NCBI GenBank assembly: GCA_021234155.1
Contig: JAJEKV010000057.1
Location: 6,169,821-6,233,820, forward strand
From: Isoetes taiwanensis
Lineage: Eukaryota > Streptophyta > Lycopodiopsida > Isoetales > Isoetaceae
Direction: 5' to 3'
DNA: 64,000 bases
Each line of letters starts with the position of its first letter. Position 1 is the stretch's first letter. The position numbers and the translations under genes were made by a program. Shown one piece after another: positions 1-10,310 of this stretch. The notes beneath the pieces were generated by a model, which saw nothing but the letters and a program-made list of their open reading frames with translations, was not told where the DNA came from and made no database searches.

Positions 1-1617
1 TTGGATAAGGATTCAGGTTTTGATTTAATCTAGATTCTCTGTTTTGTTATTTCTTTTATGTCCTTCCCCAAATGCAAGGGAGCTGGGAAAGAGAAATGTT
101 CGCGGCGGCCTTGGCCGCCTTGATAAATCTCTTGTAAAATAAAGGTTAAATGTCTTAGTTCCAATAATACAAACCATGAATTATTTGGCTTAGGTAATAG
201 TTTGGCTTCAACATTTTTTACTTCCTTTCTCATTCTCTTGCTCCCATAGCCACTCCCCCGAGCACCATCGTATCAAACAGGCTCAATTTTGCAAGAAATG
301 GAACTTGGGCACCTGCTTGTGCTGGGCATATGTTTCTGCCCTTTAAAGAAAAGTGTTTTGTAGACCCTCTACATGAGGGGACTGCTACTGAAATTTGTAA
401 ATGCCATATCAAAAGTCTCTTCTGATTTCGTTCGAGATTTGATCACTTGTGCAATTGGCTCAACATATTTGTCCGTAATGCATTCACTTATCTATTTTTA
501 TGTTCGGGATTAGCACATTTATAGTTTTTTGAGCCGTTGATCTGGGATCATGAACTGAAGGTCATTTCTACTAGATGCATCTACTTAGATATTGAAATTT
601 CAGTACTAAATTTATATTGCAAGTGACAATGAAAATCTATTTGGCAATAGCTCAAAGTACATGGGTCTACTTAAAGATAACAAAATTTGAATACTAAGTT
701 TAAATTGCTAGTGACAATGCGATCCTTCTATTCTGCACTAATCTGGCAGAATCCGCAATAGCATTACTTCTATCTGAACAAGTTAAATCCTAAGGTTTTG
801 GATGGGTTGGAAAGCCTTTATTTGAACAATTTTTCTAATAACTCAACCATTCCCTAAGGGTTTGGGGAGGTTGGAGAACCTTTATTTGGAAAGATTTTCT
901 GAAATCCTAGTAATCATGTGACATATCCAATTAAGCAAATCATTACAAGTGGGTATACCTTATTCAGAAAACCACTCAATTGATAATAAGTGACATGTTC
1001 AAGAGCAATGGGAACAGTGAAAATCTTGCTTCACGATTCTAATCATTGTCTACCCAGTTGCCTTTATCTTTGGATCTAAAGTTCAATGAGGCAACATGCG
1101 TAGGTTGGTGAGCTATTCTCTATTTCAACTGAGCTTGCACCCAGGAAATGAATGTCGCCTTTACCAAGATCCACTAAAGAAGCTAAATGATGGACGGGTC
1201 TCCTTTTCTGCAATCATTTGATGATTTCATATAAAGAAGGCCCAAGTTTTTGCCACGGAACAACGAATTTTGCGCCAGCTTTCTGTCAACAATTGCCCAC
1301 AGTTTCAATGCAAAGATGCTTCTTGTGGTGGCCTTCTGCAACTTACAATAATGAAGAATGTTTTACTAGCGCTCTGCCGACAGTTGTTCCTTGAGGAACT
1401 CTTCTTTTGACAAACATTTCAGTAGGTCAACAATCTTTTGCAGCTTCCAAATGTCAGCAGCGTGTGGATCCTTAAAAGTGTGATTATATTCTTGACTGTC
1501 CAGGTAGTTTTGTTGGTAAAGCAAGCACTGGGCTCTGTCATGCAGACGAAAAGAATAGCAAACAGATATTGCAGCCCAGAACACGGTGCAATGGGTCAAT
1601 TTTCCATGATCATGCAA
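1..1617. other. Intergenic, no gene recognised
   Basis: AT-rich sequence downstream of the PPR gene. The open frames here are short, begin at non-ATG codons or show no family resemblance. I see no RNA gene and no transposon hallmark. Confidence 0.5.
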
Positions 1618-1795
1618 TTTATTTGAAGCCTTTAAACTCTAGTGGCATCAGAAGCTTGCTCTACATCTCCCTTATCAAGTTCCAAAAATAAAAATGGCCA
1701 CTGTTCACTGGCTGGATCTAAAGACTGCTTTTTATCCTGTTTCAGATATGACCCACAAAAAATACGCTGGCTGACCCTGACAGCCAACAAAAAAA
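1618..1795 (-). other. Probable 3' UTR and poly(A) signal of the PPR gene
   Basis: The minus strand carries an AATAAA hexamer at about 1618-1623, roughly 175 nt past the PPR stop codon, a usual plant 3' UTR distance. No other coding signal is seen. The assignment is positional only. Confidence 0.35.
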
Positions 1796-4513
1796 TCAAT
1801 ATAAATCCCCACAAGAGCAAACCCCGTTTTTGAAATGGTGCAAACGGTAAATGTCCCTGATTATAATCTCTCGTCCTTCAATCTTTGATATAATTTTGGT
1901 CGCACTATGGCAATCCATACATACTCGAAGATTTTTTGTAGCTTGGATTATTGTATCTGGAGGTGTGCTGATAAGACCAAATGCTATAGCCAACTTTTCA
2001 CAATGTCCACATAATGCATCTTCCTTGTCTTCATCTGACATATCCTTCAAAACTGAATCTACCTTTGGAGCATAACCCGCCTCTTTCATTTTGTCACTTA
2101 ACCTTTTCAGCATAGCATAGATCTCTTCACTTTGTGGGTGGCTTTTGTCCCCAACAATAAACTCATGAACGTTCTCATTAACCTCAATCCATGCCTTTGC
2201 AGGTTTTTTCCATGCTTGTGCACGCCATCTATGTTGTTCTATTCCCACTGCATCTTTCGACATGAAAGCATCAGAATAGATGCCCGACATTATAACATAT
2301 GCACCTGCATAAGCAGGATCCAAATGAACAACCTTATCAAAACACCTTCTCCCTAGTTCCACATTACCATATGTCCTACAGGCTGTAAGTAAAGATGTCC
2401 AACCAAAAACATCTGGTTGAATAATTTGGAGTAAATTTTCCGCTTCATTCAGGTATCCTGAGCGAGAAAGAAGATCAACCATGCAGGTATAGTGACATAT
2501 GTCAGGAAGAATGCTATGGTAATCACTCATAAATTTGAAGTATGTAACACCAAGATCCACTAGGCCTGCGTGACTACATGCAGCGAGAATACTGGCAAAT
2601 ATCACTCCATCTGGCTTGATGCCTTTACATTGCATATTTTCAAGGCATTGCAAAGCCAACTTGACGTTGCCACACTGAGCATGTCCTGCGATAATGGAAC
2701 CCCATGTCAGCACATCTCGTCTCGCCAATGCATTTTCAACTACATGTGCTTCTTCAAAGTTCCCGGATCTAGCATACAAATCAACAAGGGTATTTCCCAC
2801 AACAATGTCGGATTGAAGCCCACTTTGTATGACCTGCTCATGGATGAGTCTCCCTTGCTCTATGGCTCCTATGCAGCAACAAGCTTTCAAAATTGCCGAG
2901 AACGTGACTTTGTTAGGTTTTAGCCCATTAATCTGCATATTTTGGAAACATTCTAGTGCAGGAAGACCATCACCACAACGAGCATATGTTGTAATAATTG
3001 CATTCCATGACACTATATCTTTACTTGGCATATTTTCAAATATCCTATATGCCTCCTTTATGTTCCCACATTTGGCATACATGTCAATAAGAGCATTGGC
3101 TATAGTTGTATCAGAGGTAAGCCCATGCTTAATAATGAGTTCATGTATGTTTTTACCCTCTTCTATTCCATCCACATTGCCACATGCTTTCAAAATGCTC
3201 AAGAATGTGGCTTTGCTAGGACTGACCCCCTCATTTTGCATTTTCTCAAAACATTCAAGGGCAAGAAGGCCTTCTCCTTCCTCAATATATGCTTCTATCA
3301 TTGTATTCCATGTCACAACATTTGGTTTCACGCCTTCATGTTGCATGGTCTGGAAGCATTGCAATGCAAGATTGGAATCTCCATGTTTTCCTAATCCAGC
3401 AATCATTGCATTCCATGAAACGGTATCTCGATTAGGCAATTTCTCAAAGATATTTTTGGCCTCCTCCAATTCACCACACTTACAATACATATCTATGAGA
3501 CTATTCCCAACAACATTGTCATATACAAGGGCACTATCAATAATCTGCTCGTGAATATGCCGACCTTCTTCTATGGCACCTGAGCTGCTACATGCTTTCA
3601 GGGCAGCCAAAAATGTGACCTTGTCTGGCTCTGTCATTGTGTCTTGCATGTTCTCAAAGTAATCAAGTGCAAGGGAGCTCTCGCCATGCTGCACATGTCC
3701 TGCAATAATTGCATTCCATGAGACAACGCTTCTACTCTGTAATCTTCCAAAAATCTCTCGTGCTTCTTGCAGGTTCCCACATTTGGAATACATATCAACA
3801 AGAGTATTTCCTATAACAATATCATAATTAAGCCCATTCTCAATTATCTGCTCATGAATTCTCTTACCCAGTCCGATGTCACCAGTGCTACTACATGTTT
3901 GTAAAATTTTCAAAAACGTGCATTTGTCCGGCTGTGCACCTTCACGCTGCATTCTGGCATACAACTGCAGGGCCTTGTCATGTTGACCAAGCTTAGCATG
4001 AGCAGAGATAACTGCATTCCAAGTGTATGGTGTTGGCTTTACAACATTTCTGAATGCTTGATTTGATTCCACCAAGCTTCCACAAAACGTAAACAAACGA
4101 ATGAGGTTGTCAGCCAAAACTGCAATAGAATCAAGTCCACCATGAATCATTAAGGACTGCACACGCCTACCCAGTCCTAAATTTTCCTCTTTTGTGCATT
4201 CATGTAGCATACGATACGCAAGGTCCCGAGATATAGGTGTACCCCCATACTGCATAGTCTCTGCAGATTCAACTGCTTCATCCAACCATCTCCATCTCAC
4301 ACATCCAAAATCCCTGCTGATACTTCAGCTTAGAAGATACTCAAAATTGAGAAAGCAGAATCAAACTTGACTTTTGTACCTGACGGATTTATTTGATGAT
4401 AAATTCTTGCCCATGCCGCATTCGAGATCCTGCCATCTTCCACAAGCTTCTACACTGTAATACGCAACTGGCTCCGGCCATACACGAGATTTGCTGGCAA
4501 CAAACCGTTGCAT
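1796..4513 (-). CDS. PLS-class PPR protein with E and DYW domains (organelle RNA editing factor type), two exons
   Basis: The long frame at 4300-1796 opens with GTG, so it is not the true start. Reading upstream, exon 1 is 4513-4380: ATG directly preceded by an in-frame TAA, then 44 codons plus 2 nt. A 66-nt intron follows (4379-4314, CAG/GTAC donor, CAGCAG acceptor), then exon 2 from 4313. The phases match and give about 883 residues. The N terminus (MQRFVASKSRVWPEP) is basic and lacks acidic residues in its first 13 positions, as in organelle targeting peptides. About five P-L-S triplets follow, with repeated phrases such as GNTLVDMYSKCG and VSWNAIIAG. Next come E motifs, a PG-box-like KKPAKAWIEVN and a DYW deaminase domain. 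Its zinc/catalytic motif reads HCE rather than HSE, CMDCH is intact, and the protein ends CSCGDLY rather than DYW. DYW proteins bind one RNA site in plastids or mitochondria and deaminate C to U. The site is unknown. If the intron is not real, translation could begin at the internal ATG near 4255. Confidence 0.9.
4314..4379 (-). other. Predicted 66-nt intron of the PPR gene
   Basis: On the minus strand the donor is CAG/GTACAAAAG and the acceptor is GTATCAGCAG/G. An in-frame TGA at 4325-4327 sits inside this interval and would otherwise block the upstream ATG. Exon 1 ends after two bases of a codon and exon 2 supplies the third, so the frame is kept. It is short for a plant intron. Confidence 0.55.
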
Positions 4514-5041
4514 TTAACCGGTTAAAGTGCATCTGACTGAACAGGCGAGCTAGCCCGCCCTTAGGTATTTCGAGTTCTGGTTTGGGTTGCCGGTACCCTT
4601 GTTTCTAGTTCAATATTTTAAAGGTTGTGTTTTTAACCAATTGCTCAGATTGTGAGTGTGACTCGGTGCATTACGTATTCAGCAACTGCACCCCGATCTA
4701 AATTTCATATAAAGAAAGGCCCTGTGGACGAATTCTTTCCTGGCTAGAAATTTGCCCACGGGACCTTTGCCCTAAAGAACGGAAAGGGCATGCCATTTTC
4801 AGCCCTAGATCATCGCCACATGAACGGCTAAGATTTCGCTTATTGCAGAATGTGGTGTAGCACCAGATTAAGTTTCCGAAATGTTGTTTTGGTGTGGGCT
4901 TACAAAAGGTTTTCAAAGGTTTGAAAGTGTATTCGTATGGTATTATGGTATATTTCTGATGTCAGCATATGGGTTTTGGTTATGCAATGGTCTGTAGGGT
5001 TTTGTTTGCAAATTTCAGTTTTTAGAAGTGCAGTCGTGCCC
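4514..5041. promoter_or_regulatory. Head-to-head intergenic region between the PPR and HUH-type genes
   Basis: The predicted starts of two divergent genes are about 530 bp apart (4513 minus, 5042 plus), so this stretch must hold both promoters and 5' UTRs. I see no clear TATA box for either gene. An in-frame upstream ATG for the plus gene lies at 4937 and would add a hydrophobic leader. I prefer 5042 because it is the next in-frame ATG and gives a hydrophilic N terminus. Confidence 0.4.
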
Positions 5042-6342
5042 ATGTATTCGCGGCCGCATGGAGCGGATGGATCAGAGGAGATGGAGTTCCGTCGACAGCT
5101 GAGGAGGGCGCCGGCATGCCGTCTTGCAGTAGCAGGTTAGTGTGGTGTTTGTTTTTGTGGATGTTCTGTGCCAGTGGTTCATATTTATGTGGTGTGAAAC
5201 GGCTACTCCTGCCAAATCTTTGGAGGTCGCCTTCATCCTTGTTGTCTGCTTAATTGTGTTGCTGGTGTAATGGATTTTCTGTTTCGGCTGTGCTATTCTG
5301 CAATCCAGGTAATATGTTGAAGAGGGCAGCCAGATCTAGAAAACAGAGTTTACCTCCTGATGCTAAATTCGCTTGTGTTGATGATGCCTTTTCTGTGGAG
5401 GATAGGGAGGGCATGTCGAAGGCTAGGGGTAGAGTAGATGGTGAGGATGAGGGAACCGGTTTGTTGGATGTAAGCCTTACTTTGGGTTATGCTGGGGCTG
5501 ATGTTCCCCTTTCCATGTTTGAGAAACTTGTGGATTTCTTGAAGACCCAGACTGTTGCTGGTGCTGTAGCCCTTGAAAGGGGATCAGACGTGGACCACTT
5601 GCACTGCCAGGGGGTGCTTAGGACGACCTTGAAGACTCCTCGTGCCGTAAATGCTGCCATCAAGAGGTTCTTTGGGTGGGGAGCTCAAAGACCGACGGGC
5701 ATCCTCCTGATATGCAAGGCGCTTAAAAATACGAGAATGCATTGTTTTGAGGGATTAGTAGGATACTGTTTAAAGGATTTTGGTAAAGTCCATTTCAAGG
5801 TTTGTTTGCATAATGTCTCTGAGAGGCAGGTGGAGATGGGGAAAGATCTCTATCTGCTTCATGGTGCAGGTGACTTGAAGAGTGTCGTTGTGTTGGATAA
5901 CAAAAATCTCTTGCACAGGGCTCATCACTTTGTTAAATACCATGGCAGGAAGCAACTGTCTGCTTCTCTGGTTTATACTGTATGCCGGATGCTCAGGACT
6001 GGTAAATTCATTTTGTCTAGTCAATGGATCTTGCCTACTAACTGTGCTTTTATTTCAGAGCATCGGGTGAAGGCTGCATGGAGAATAACTCTGAATCCCT
6101 CGCAGGCCATGCCTAGTGACGTACGATGTGTGATTTTTAATGTTCCTGCAGGTATGCAACCTGTGGAGCGAATAGATAAGGCACGGAGGAGGTACTATGA
6201 TGATGTCCTCAGTCCTGGAGATGGGGATGAGGGTTTCGTGGATATTGATGACAATGAATACAGGCCTGGAATGGAAGGGACTTCTGACCAACCTGATTAT
6301 ATCTCCTTGGATTGTGTTGATTACACAATGGCTGTGAATTGA
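5042..6342 (+). CDS. HUH (Rep-type) endonuclease-like protein, helicase-less, two exons
   Basis: Exon 1 is 5042-5135 and exon 2 is 5309-6342. The 173-nt intron has a GCAG/GTTAGTG donor and a pyrimidine-rich AATCCAG acceptor. Phases match (GCA-G/GT-AAT), giving about 375 residues. The block between residues 85 and 190 follows the order of HUH endonucleases: a beta-strand-like SLTLGY (motif 1, residues 87-92), a histidine pair in DHLHCQG (HLH at 128-130, genomic 5596-5604), and GYCLKD with YxxK spacing (Tyr184, Lys187). In Rep proteins the histidines hold the metal ion and the tyrosine attacks single-stranded DNA. The rest (about 190-375) has a basic patch RKQLSAS, a KARRRYYDD segment and an acidic tail. 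I find no Walker A, so there is no SF3 helicase of the CRESS-virus kind. Candidates are a Replitron-like eukaryotic HUH transposon protein, a domesticated descendant of one, or an old Rep capture. The frame has no internal stop, unlike most transposon genes nearby. Confidence 0.6.
5136..5308 (+). other. Predicted 173-nt intron of the HUH-type gene
   Basis: The interval starts GTTAGTG and ends TGCAATCCAG. It contains in-frame stops (the first is the TAG made by the donor itself), and removing it joins two open frames without a shift. Without splicing the first ATG would be 5314, 20 codons downstream of a TTG. Confidence 0.55.
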
Positions 6343-6769
6343 CCATTGCTTCTGGAATTTATGTTTATGTTAATTACTTGGCAGTTTGTGAAAGAAGGCA
6401 CAGAGTCGAGATACTTGTAGAATATGTTGTGGTGTTGGTCGGCTATGGCAAACATCAAGCCCAGCTAGTAACCACTTCTGAAGTTTTTCTGGGAAAACAA
6501 AGCTCGGCTTTTGTTGCCTGGCTCTAGGTCATTTATCTGTGAACTATAAAGCTTATACCTCTGTTGCCAGTGGCACGCTTCCGTTTCGGTAAAATCATAT
6601 TTTTCTAACCCTATGGAAACCAATTGTTTTGTCAAATTTTTATGCTAGTTGTATTTCAGGCAAAATCATCATATATGGACAATCCTTGCTGCGAAAGGAC
6701 ATCAATATCCAGAAATCGATCACGTTCCAATGTGCTTTATCAAGGATTTCGTGGCCACAGTTTTTGTTT
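6343..6769. other. Intergenic, 3' flank of the HUH-type gene
   Basis: No recognisable coding sequence. I looked for hairpin or direct-repeat ends that would mark a transposon boundary and did not find a convincing one. Confidence 0.35.
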
Positions 6770-7640
6770 ACTTTGCTATACAAAATTTGCAGGGACAAGC
6801 TACCTGGTTTGCTTCAACATTCCGGCAGTTTGCACTGGAGTGAATATTCAAGGTAAGGCTTTAAGCTAAACATGCACAAGTAGCTCTGTTTTAGATTTAT
6901 CTACACAAATAGGTTTCTTTTGCTTCAAGTCTCTGCGGGAATAGAGGATAATATTAAATTTGGGTTTCTGATGGCTTTTACAATCACCATGCTGGCATGG
7001 AGTCCGGCAAATTTGATAATGAGGTTGATGTTATCAGATGGGGCACGGATTATCTTCTCAAAGCTAACTCTGGACCAACTGAGCTATGGGTTCAGGTTGG
7101 AGATCCTACAGCAGATCGCCATTGCTGGGAAAGGCCGGAGGATATGGACACCCCTCGAAAGCTTTACAAAGTCGACCAAAATAATCCTGACACAGAAATT
7201 GCAGCAGAAACTGCAGCAGCCCTTGCATCCTCTTCTATAATCTTTGCAAATATTGACCCAGATTACTCCTTTCGATTACTACAGTCTGCCATAAATCTCT
7301 TCGATTTTGCTGATGCATATAGAGGGTCGTTCAAAGGCGAATGTCCTTTTTATTGCTCATACGATATCATGATGAACTTTTGTGGGCAGCTGCATGGCTT
7401 TATAAGGCGAGCTCCTCAAACAAATACTTGGATTACATTCTTAAAAACCAATATTTAAGCACTTCTTCGAGCGAATTTAGCTGGGATAACAAGTTCCCAG
7501 GATTGCAAGTTTTATTATCAAACCTTTATTTTTCAGGCAATACTGCACTTGAGAAATTCAAAAATCAAGCAGATCGATATTTCTGCTCGACTATACCATC
7601 CAGTTCGCAAAATCAAGTCCAGGCAAATGTTATATGTCTG
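6770..7640 (+). pseudogene. Glycosyl hydrolase family 9 endoglucanase (cellulase) pseudogene
   Basis: Three frames in a row read as plant GH9 beta-1,4-endoglucanase. An upstream piece with CRDKLPG (about 6770-6855) resembles the QRSGKLP region. After a probable intron (GTAAGG donor near 6853, TTGCTTCAAG acceptor) comes DNIKFGFLMAFTITMLAW (about 6945-7000). A frameshift near 7000 leads to VIRWGTDYLLKA, HCWERPEDMDTPRKLYKVD and QLFDFADRY-like INLFDFADAYRG. A second frameshift near 7345 leads to YHDELLWAAAWLYKAS and FSWDNKFPGLQ, fading after ADRYFCS (about 7600). The catalytic DAGD is changed to AGIED, and the N terminus, much of the catalytic C-terminal half and the stop are missing. GH9 enzymes act in cell-wall remodelling, but this copy cannot make a working one. 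Confidence 0.8.
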
Positions 7641-9078
7641 ATCTGCATCTCTAGCTTGGCTATTGGCTACCAGCTTTTTGCTCCAGTGATTTGTAACTTC
7701 CATGATGTGGTGGTATTGAAGTTGAATAAAGCACTCTTCCAGTTCTATTCTGGGCCAAGCAGTCGTGTTTCTCTGCGTTCCCATCATTTCCTGCATACAG
7801 GAATCTTCCTCCACGGATCAGGGTTGCTTTGGAGTCCCAGAAGAAGCAGAAGGGCTGCAATGCACGTTATTTCCAGACCTAAACATGCTGACATCAGGAA
7901 CTCAAAGCAGCACTAAACACTTATGGCCTTGAAATCTTTACAGAGTACAAATAAAAGACCAGGACTTCAGAAAAAGACAAAGTATTCTCCTAAGATTCCT
8001 CTCAAAATCAAATAAATCAATAGGTATTCAAGTTATTTCATCTTCCTATTTGCTGTTCTTTTGCCTCCTGATCTTATTTTATGTTAGGCTTTGTTTTCTT
8101 ACAACAAAATAACAAAACAGACCAATCAGCCCATGACAGAGAGAGGCAAGCTCCAAGCTTGGTGTTGCACCTCTGCTCCTGCGGGGATATCTTGCGGGAG
8201 AATGTTCTTGGCCTTGTGCCTCGACAGTAGCAAACCCCTCTCTCAAACCCCTCTCCTCATGGGAAGTTATGCCGGCGTTGGGGAAGCTATGGTAGGGCAG
8301 AGTTTTTGAAGGCCCATCACAGTTATTCAGTCGGCTGATTCGAAAACTTGAGCATCTCGGATCTATTAACCTCAATCTGAGATGATCGGCAGCCCTTTCA
8401 AGGGGTTTTGGCCACAAGTGCTTTGTGTGGCAATTTTAGTTTACAGTGCTCAAGAAAAGTTTCATATCTTCTCTATTTGCTCTGGATCCGCCTTGGGATC
8501 AGTCTTGGGTTCCCGTTCCTCTAATTGCATCTGCAGTTTGGGAGGGCAAAATTACAGAAGCACGTCTTTGCAAAACAATTTTTATCACATCATCCATCAC
8601 AGCAGGGCATCTTTGAGCCTATTGGAATTGTTCCAGTCAGCTAGTTTCTAATTGCATCAATTAGGAGTGTTCGGTTTCACCTTCTGCTAGATATGCAAGC
8701 AAACTTGTTGCTTCTTAAATATTTCTAGAGAATACATAGAGGCAAATAGAAGTATTCCAATAGATTACAGAATTATTATGGCCGTCTTGGGGCACCTGTG
8801 TCCCCAAGACGTTGGTTATGATGATAGATATAAGTGCTCACGTCATTATCCGATGAATACAAGTTCTTGGATTGAGAGTTGTTTGTAAGACTGCATTATG
8901 AAGGGGAGTTTGTAACAACTTGTCAATTGGTATTTTTTTATCATGGATTTTGGAAGTCGGAACGCAGGTATGTTCGTAGCAACTAGCAATTCATAATAAT
9001 ACTTTTGACATCACCTTCAAACAATGGCAGTTATGTATTCAATAATATTTCCAACCATAACTGTTCTTCATAGAATAT
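7641..9078. other. Intergenic, no gene recognised
   Basis: Open frames up to about 190 codons extend the GH9 remnant frame without further family resemblance. The only structure I noted is the hairpin at 8784-8810, listed separately. The following 250 bp looks like generic transposon or LTR sequence, but I cannot place its ends. Confidence 0.35.
8784..8810. other. Perfect 9-bp hairpin with 9-nt loop
   Basis: GTCTTGGGG (8784-8792) pairs perfectly with CCCCAAGAC (8802-8810). It is the only clean short hairpin in an otherwise unstructured stretch. It may be a chance structure or part of a decayed LTR. No function is assigned. Confidence 0.4.
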
Positions 9079-9870
9079 CATGATTGCGGCATATGAAGAT
9101 TATGGACAACTCAAGGAGGCCATTATGCTATTTTAGCAAATGCCTTCGAAAGATATTGTAATATGGAATGTCTTGATATCTGCCTTTGGACGAGCAGATC
9201 AGAGTGATGCAGTCTTCCAATTTTTTCAGCAAATGTCTAAAAGGAATGTGATATCGTGAAATGGAATACCATGATGTCATTCTTTGCTTAGGAAGGACAG
9301 TTCCAAAAAGGCCCTTCATCTGTTTCAACAAATGCCTGAGAGAAATTTGGCTTCATGGAACATCATGATCAGTGCCTATGTGCAGCAGCTGCATTTTTAA
9401 GAAGCATTTGAAATGTTTAAATAAATGCCCTGTCGTGAAGTGGTGTCATGGACCACTATGATAGCTTATGCTAAACAAGGAAGCTGAAAGAAACACTCCA
9501 TACTTTTGAAAGTATAATTGTGCGGAATATTGTATCCTGAATTGCTCTGATCTATGCCTTCCTATAAGAAGGATATGTCAATGAGGCCCTTTAACTTTTC
9601 CAGCAAATGCATGAGAAAGATATTGTGTCATGGAATGCTTTGCTTTCAGGATACAAAGAAACGAGAGAAATTCATGATGTGCTTCAACTTTATGAGAAGA
9701 TGCACGTCACTTTGCCTTATCTAAAGGGAAACAGATTCATAGGGATGTTTTCATTAGCACATTCAAGTCTGACATCGTTGTGGTAACTGCTCTAATCAAC
9801 ATGTGTGCGGGAACTTGGAGGAAGCAGATGCCGTATTTGATCAATATCAAAGCCAATTTAGTTTATTAGT
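9079..9870 (+). pseudogene. PPR protein pseudogene
   Basis: Successive frames read as PPR repeats: QMPSKDIVIWNVLISAFGR-like near 9140, NLASWNIMISAYVQQ (about 9344-9390), MPCREVVSWTTMIAYAKQG (9426-9482), HEKDIVSWNALLSGYKE (9610-9660), KQIHRDVFISTFKSDIVV (about 9728-9782) and GNLEEADAVFDQY (about 9809-9850). Several in-frame stops (for example near 9135, 9258, 9400 and 9590) and frame changes interrupt it. The wording is of the same S/L type as the intact PPR gene at 1796-4513, but the pieces are not a simple copy of it. I see no DYW domain. It is a dead member of the large plant PPR family. Confidence 0.75.
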
Positions 9871-10278
9871 ATCATGGGTTTGTGCGTTGCTGAGATTGTT
9901 AGCTTTGTGTTACCACCCATCCAATCTTCATATTTTACTAATCAAGGTAGTGTGCTTGGCTGCAGCATGTTATGCACACTTTGCTCATAGTGGAAAGCGC
10001 AATTGGAGCACACTTTACAACAGTCATGCATAAGAAGATAATGGAATCCGTGCAAAGAATGGTTGATTGCAAAAGCACAAGGTCATATACATGGACAGAT
10101 TCAAGGAATAGAATGCTGTAGTTTTTAATACAAGACTTATGCATTATTAAAAGCTGGCTAAATACACCATGGAGGATCCCTTTATTCTTAAGTATGACAA
10201 TGAGAAAACTAGGAGAAGGAAATTACAGGATTGTCCCATAAATTATAGCACCGCTTCATTCTTGGTCATTAATCAATA
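9871..10278. other. Intergenic, no gene recognised
   Basis: AT-rich sequence between the PPR pseudogene and a Helitron 3' terminus. No open frame with family resemblance. Confidence 0.4.
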
Positions 10279-10306
10279 CTAGTTATGGTGCCCGGCGTTG
10301 CCGGGC
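10279..10306 (-). mobile_element. Helitron 3' terminus (hairpin plus CTAG)
   Basis: Read on the minus strand this is GCCCGGC-aac-GCCGGGC (plus coordinates 10290-10306), then a short spacer, then CTAG (10279-10282) followed by a flanking T. Hairpin, CTRR end and insertion before a T are the defining 3' features of Helitrons. The element body would extend to higher coordinates, ending at a TC (GA on the plus strand) that I could not locate. It resembles the better-defined end at 19933-19960, so both are probably one family. Confidence 0.6.
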
Positions 10307-10310
10307 TTTA

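Noticed and set aside
1366-1617. 83-codon minus frame as an extra gene
   Set aside because: It begins at TTG, ends near the PPR 3' UTR and has no family resemblance.
5254-5313. N-terminal extension of the HUH-type protein starting at TTG 5254
   Set aside because: TTG is not a usual plant start and the stretch lies in the predicted intron. The spliced ATG at 5042 or the ATG at 5314 is more likely.
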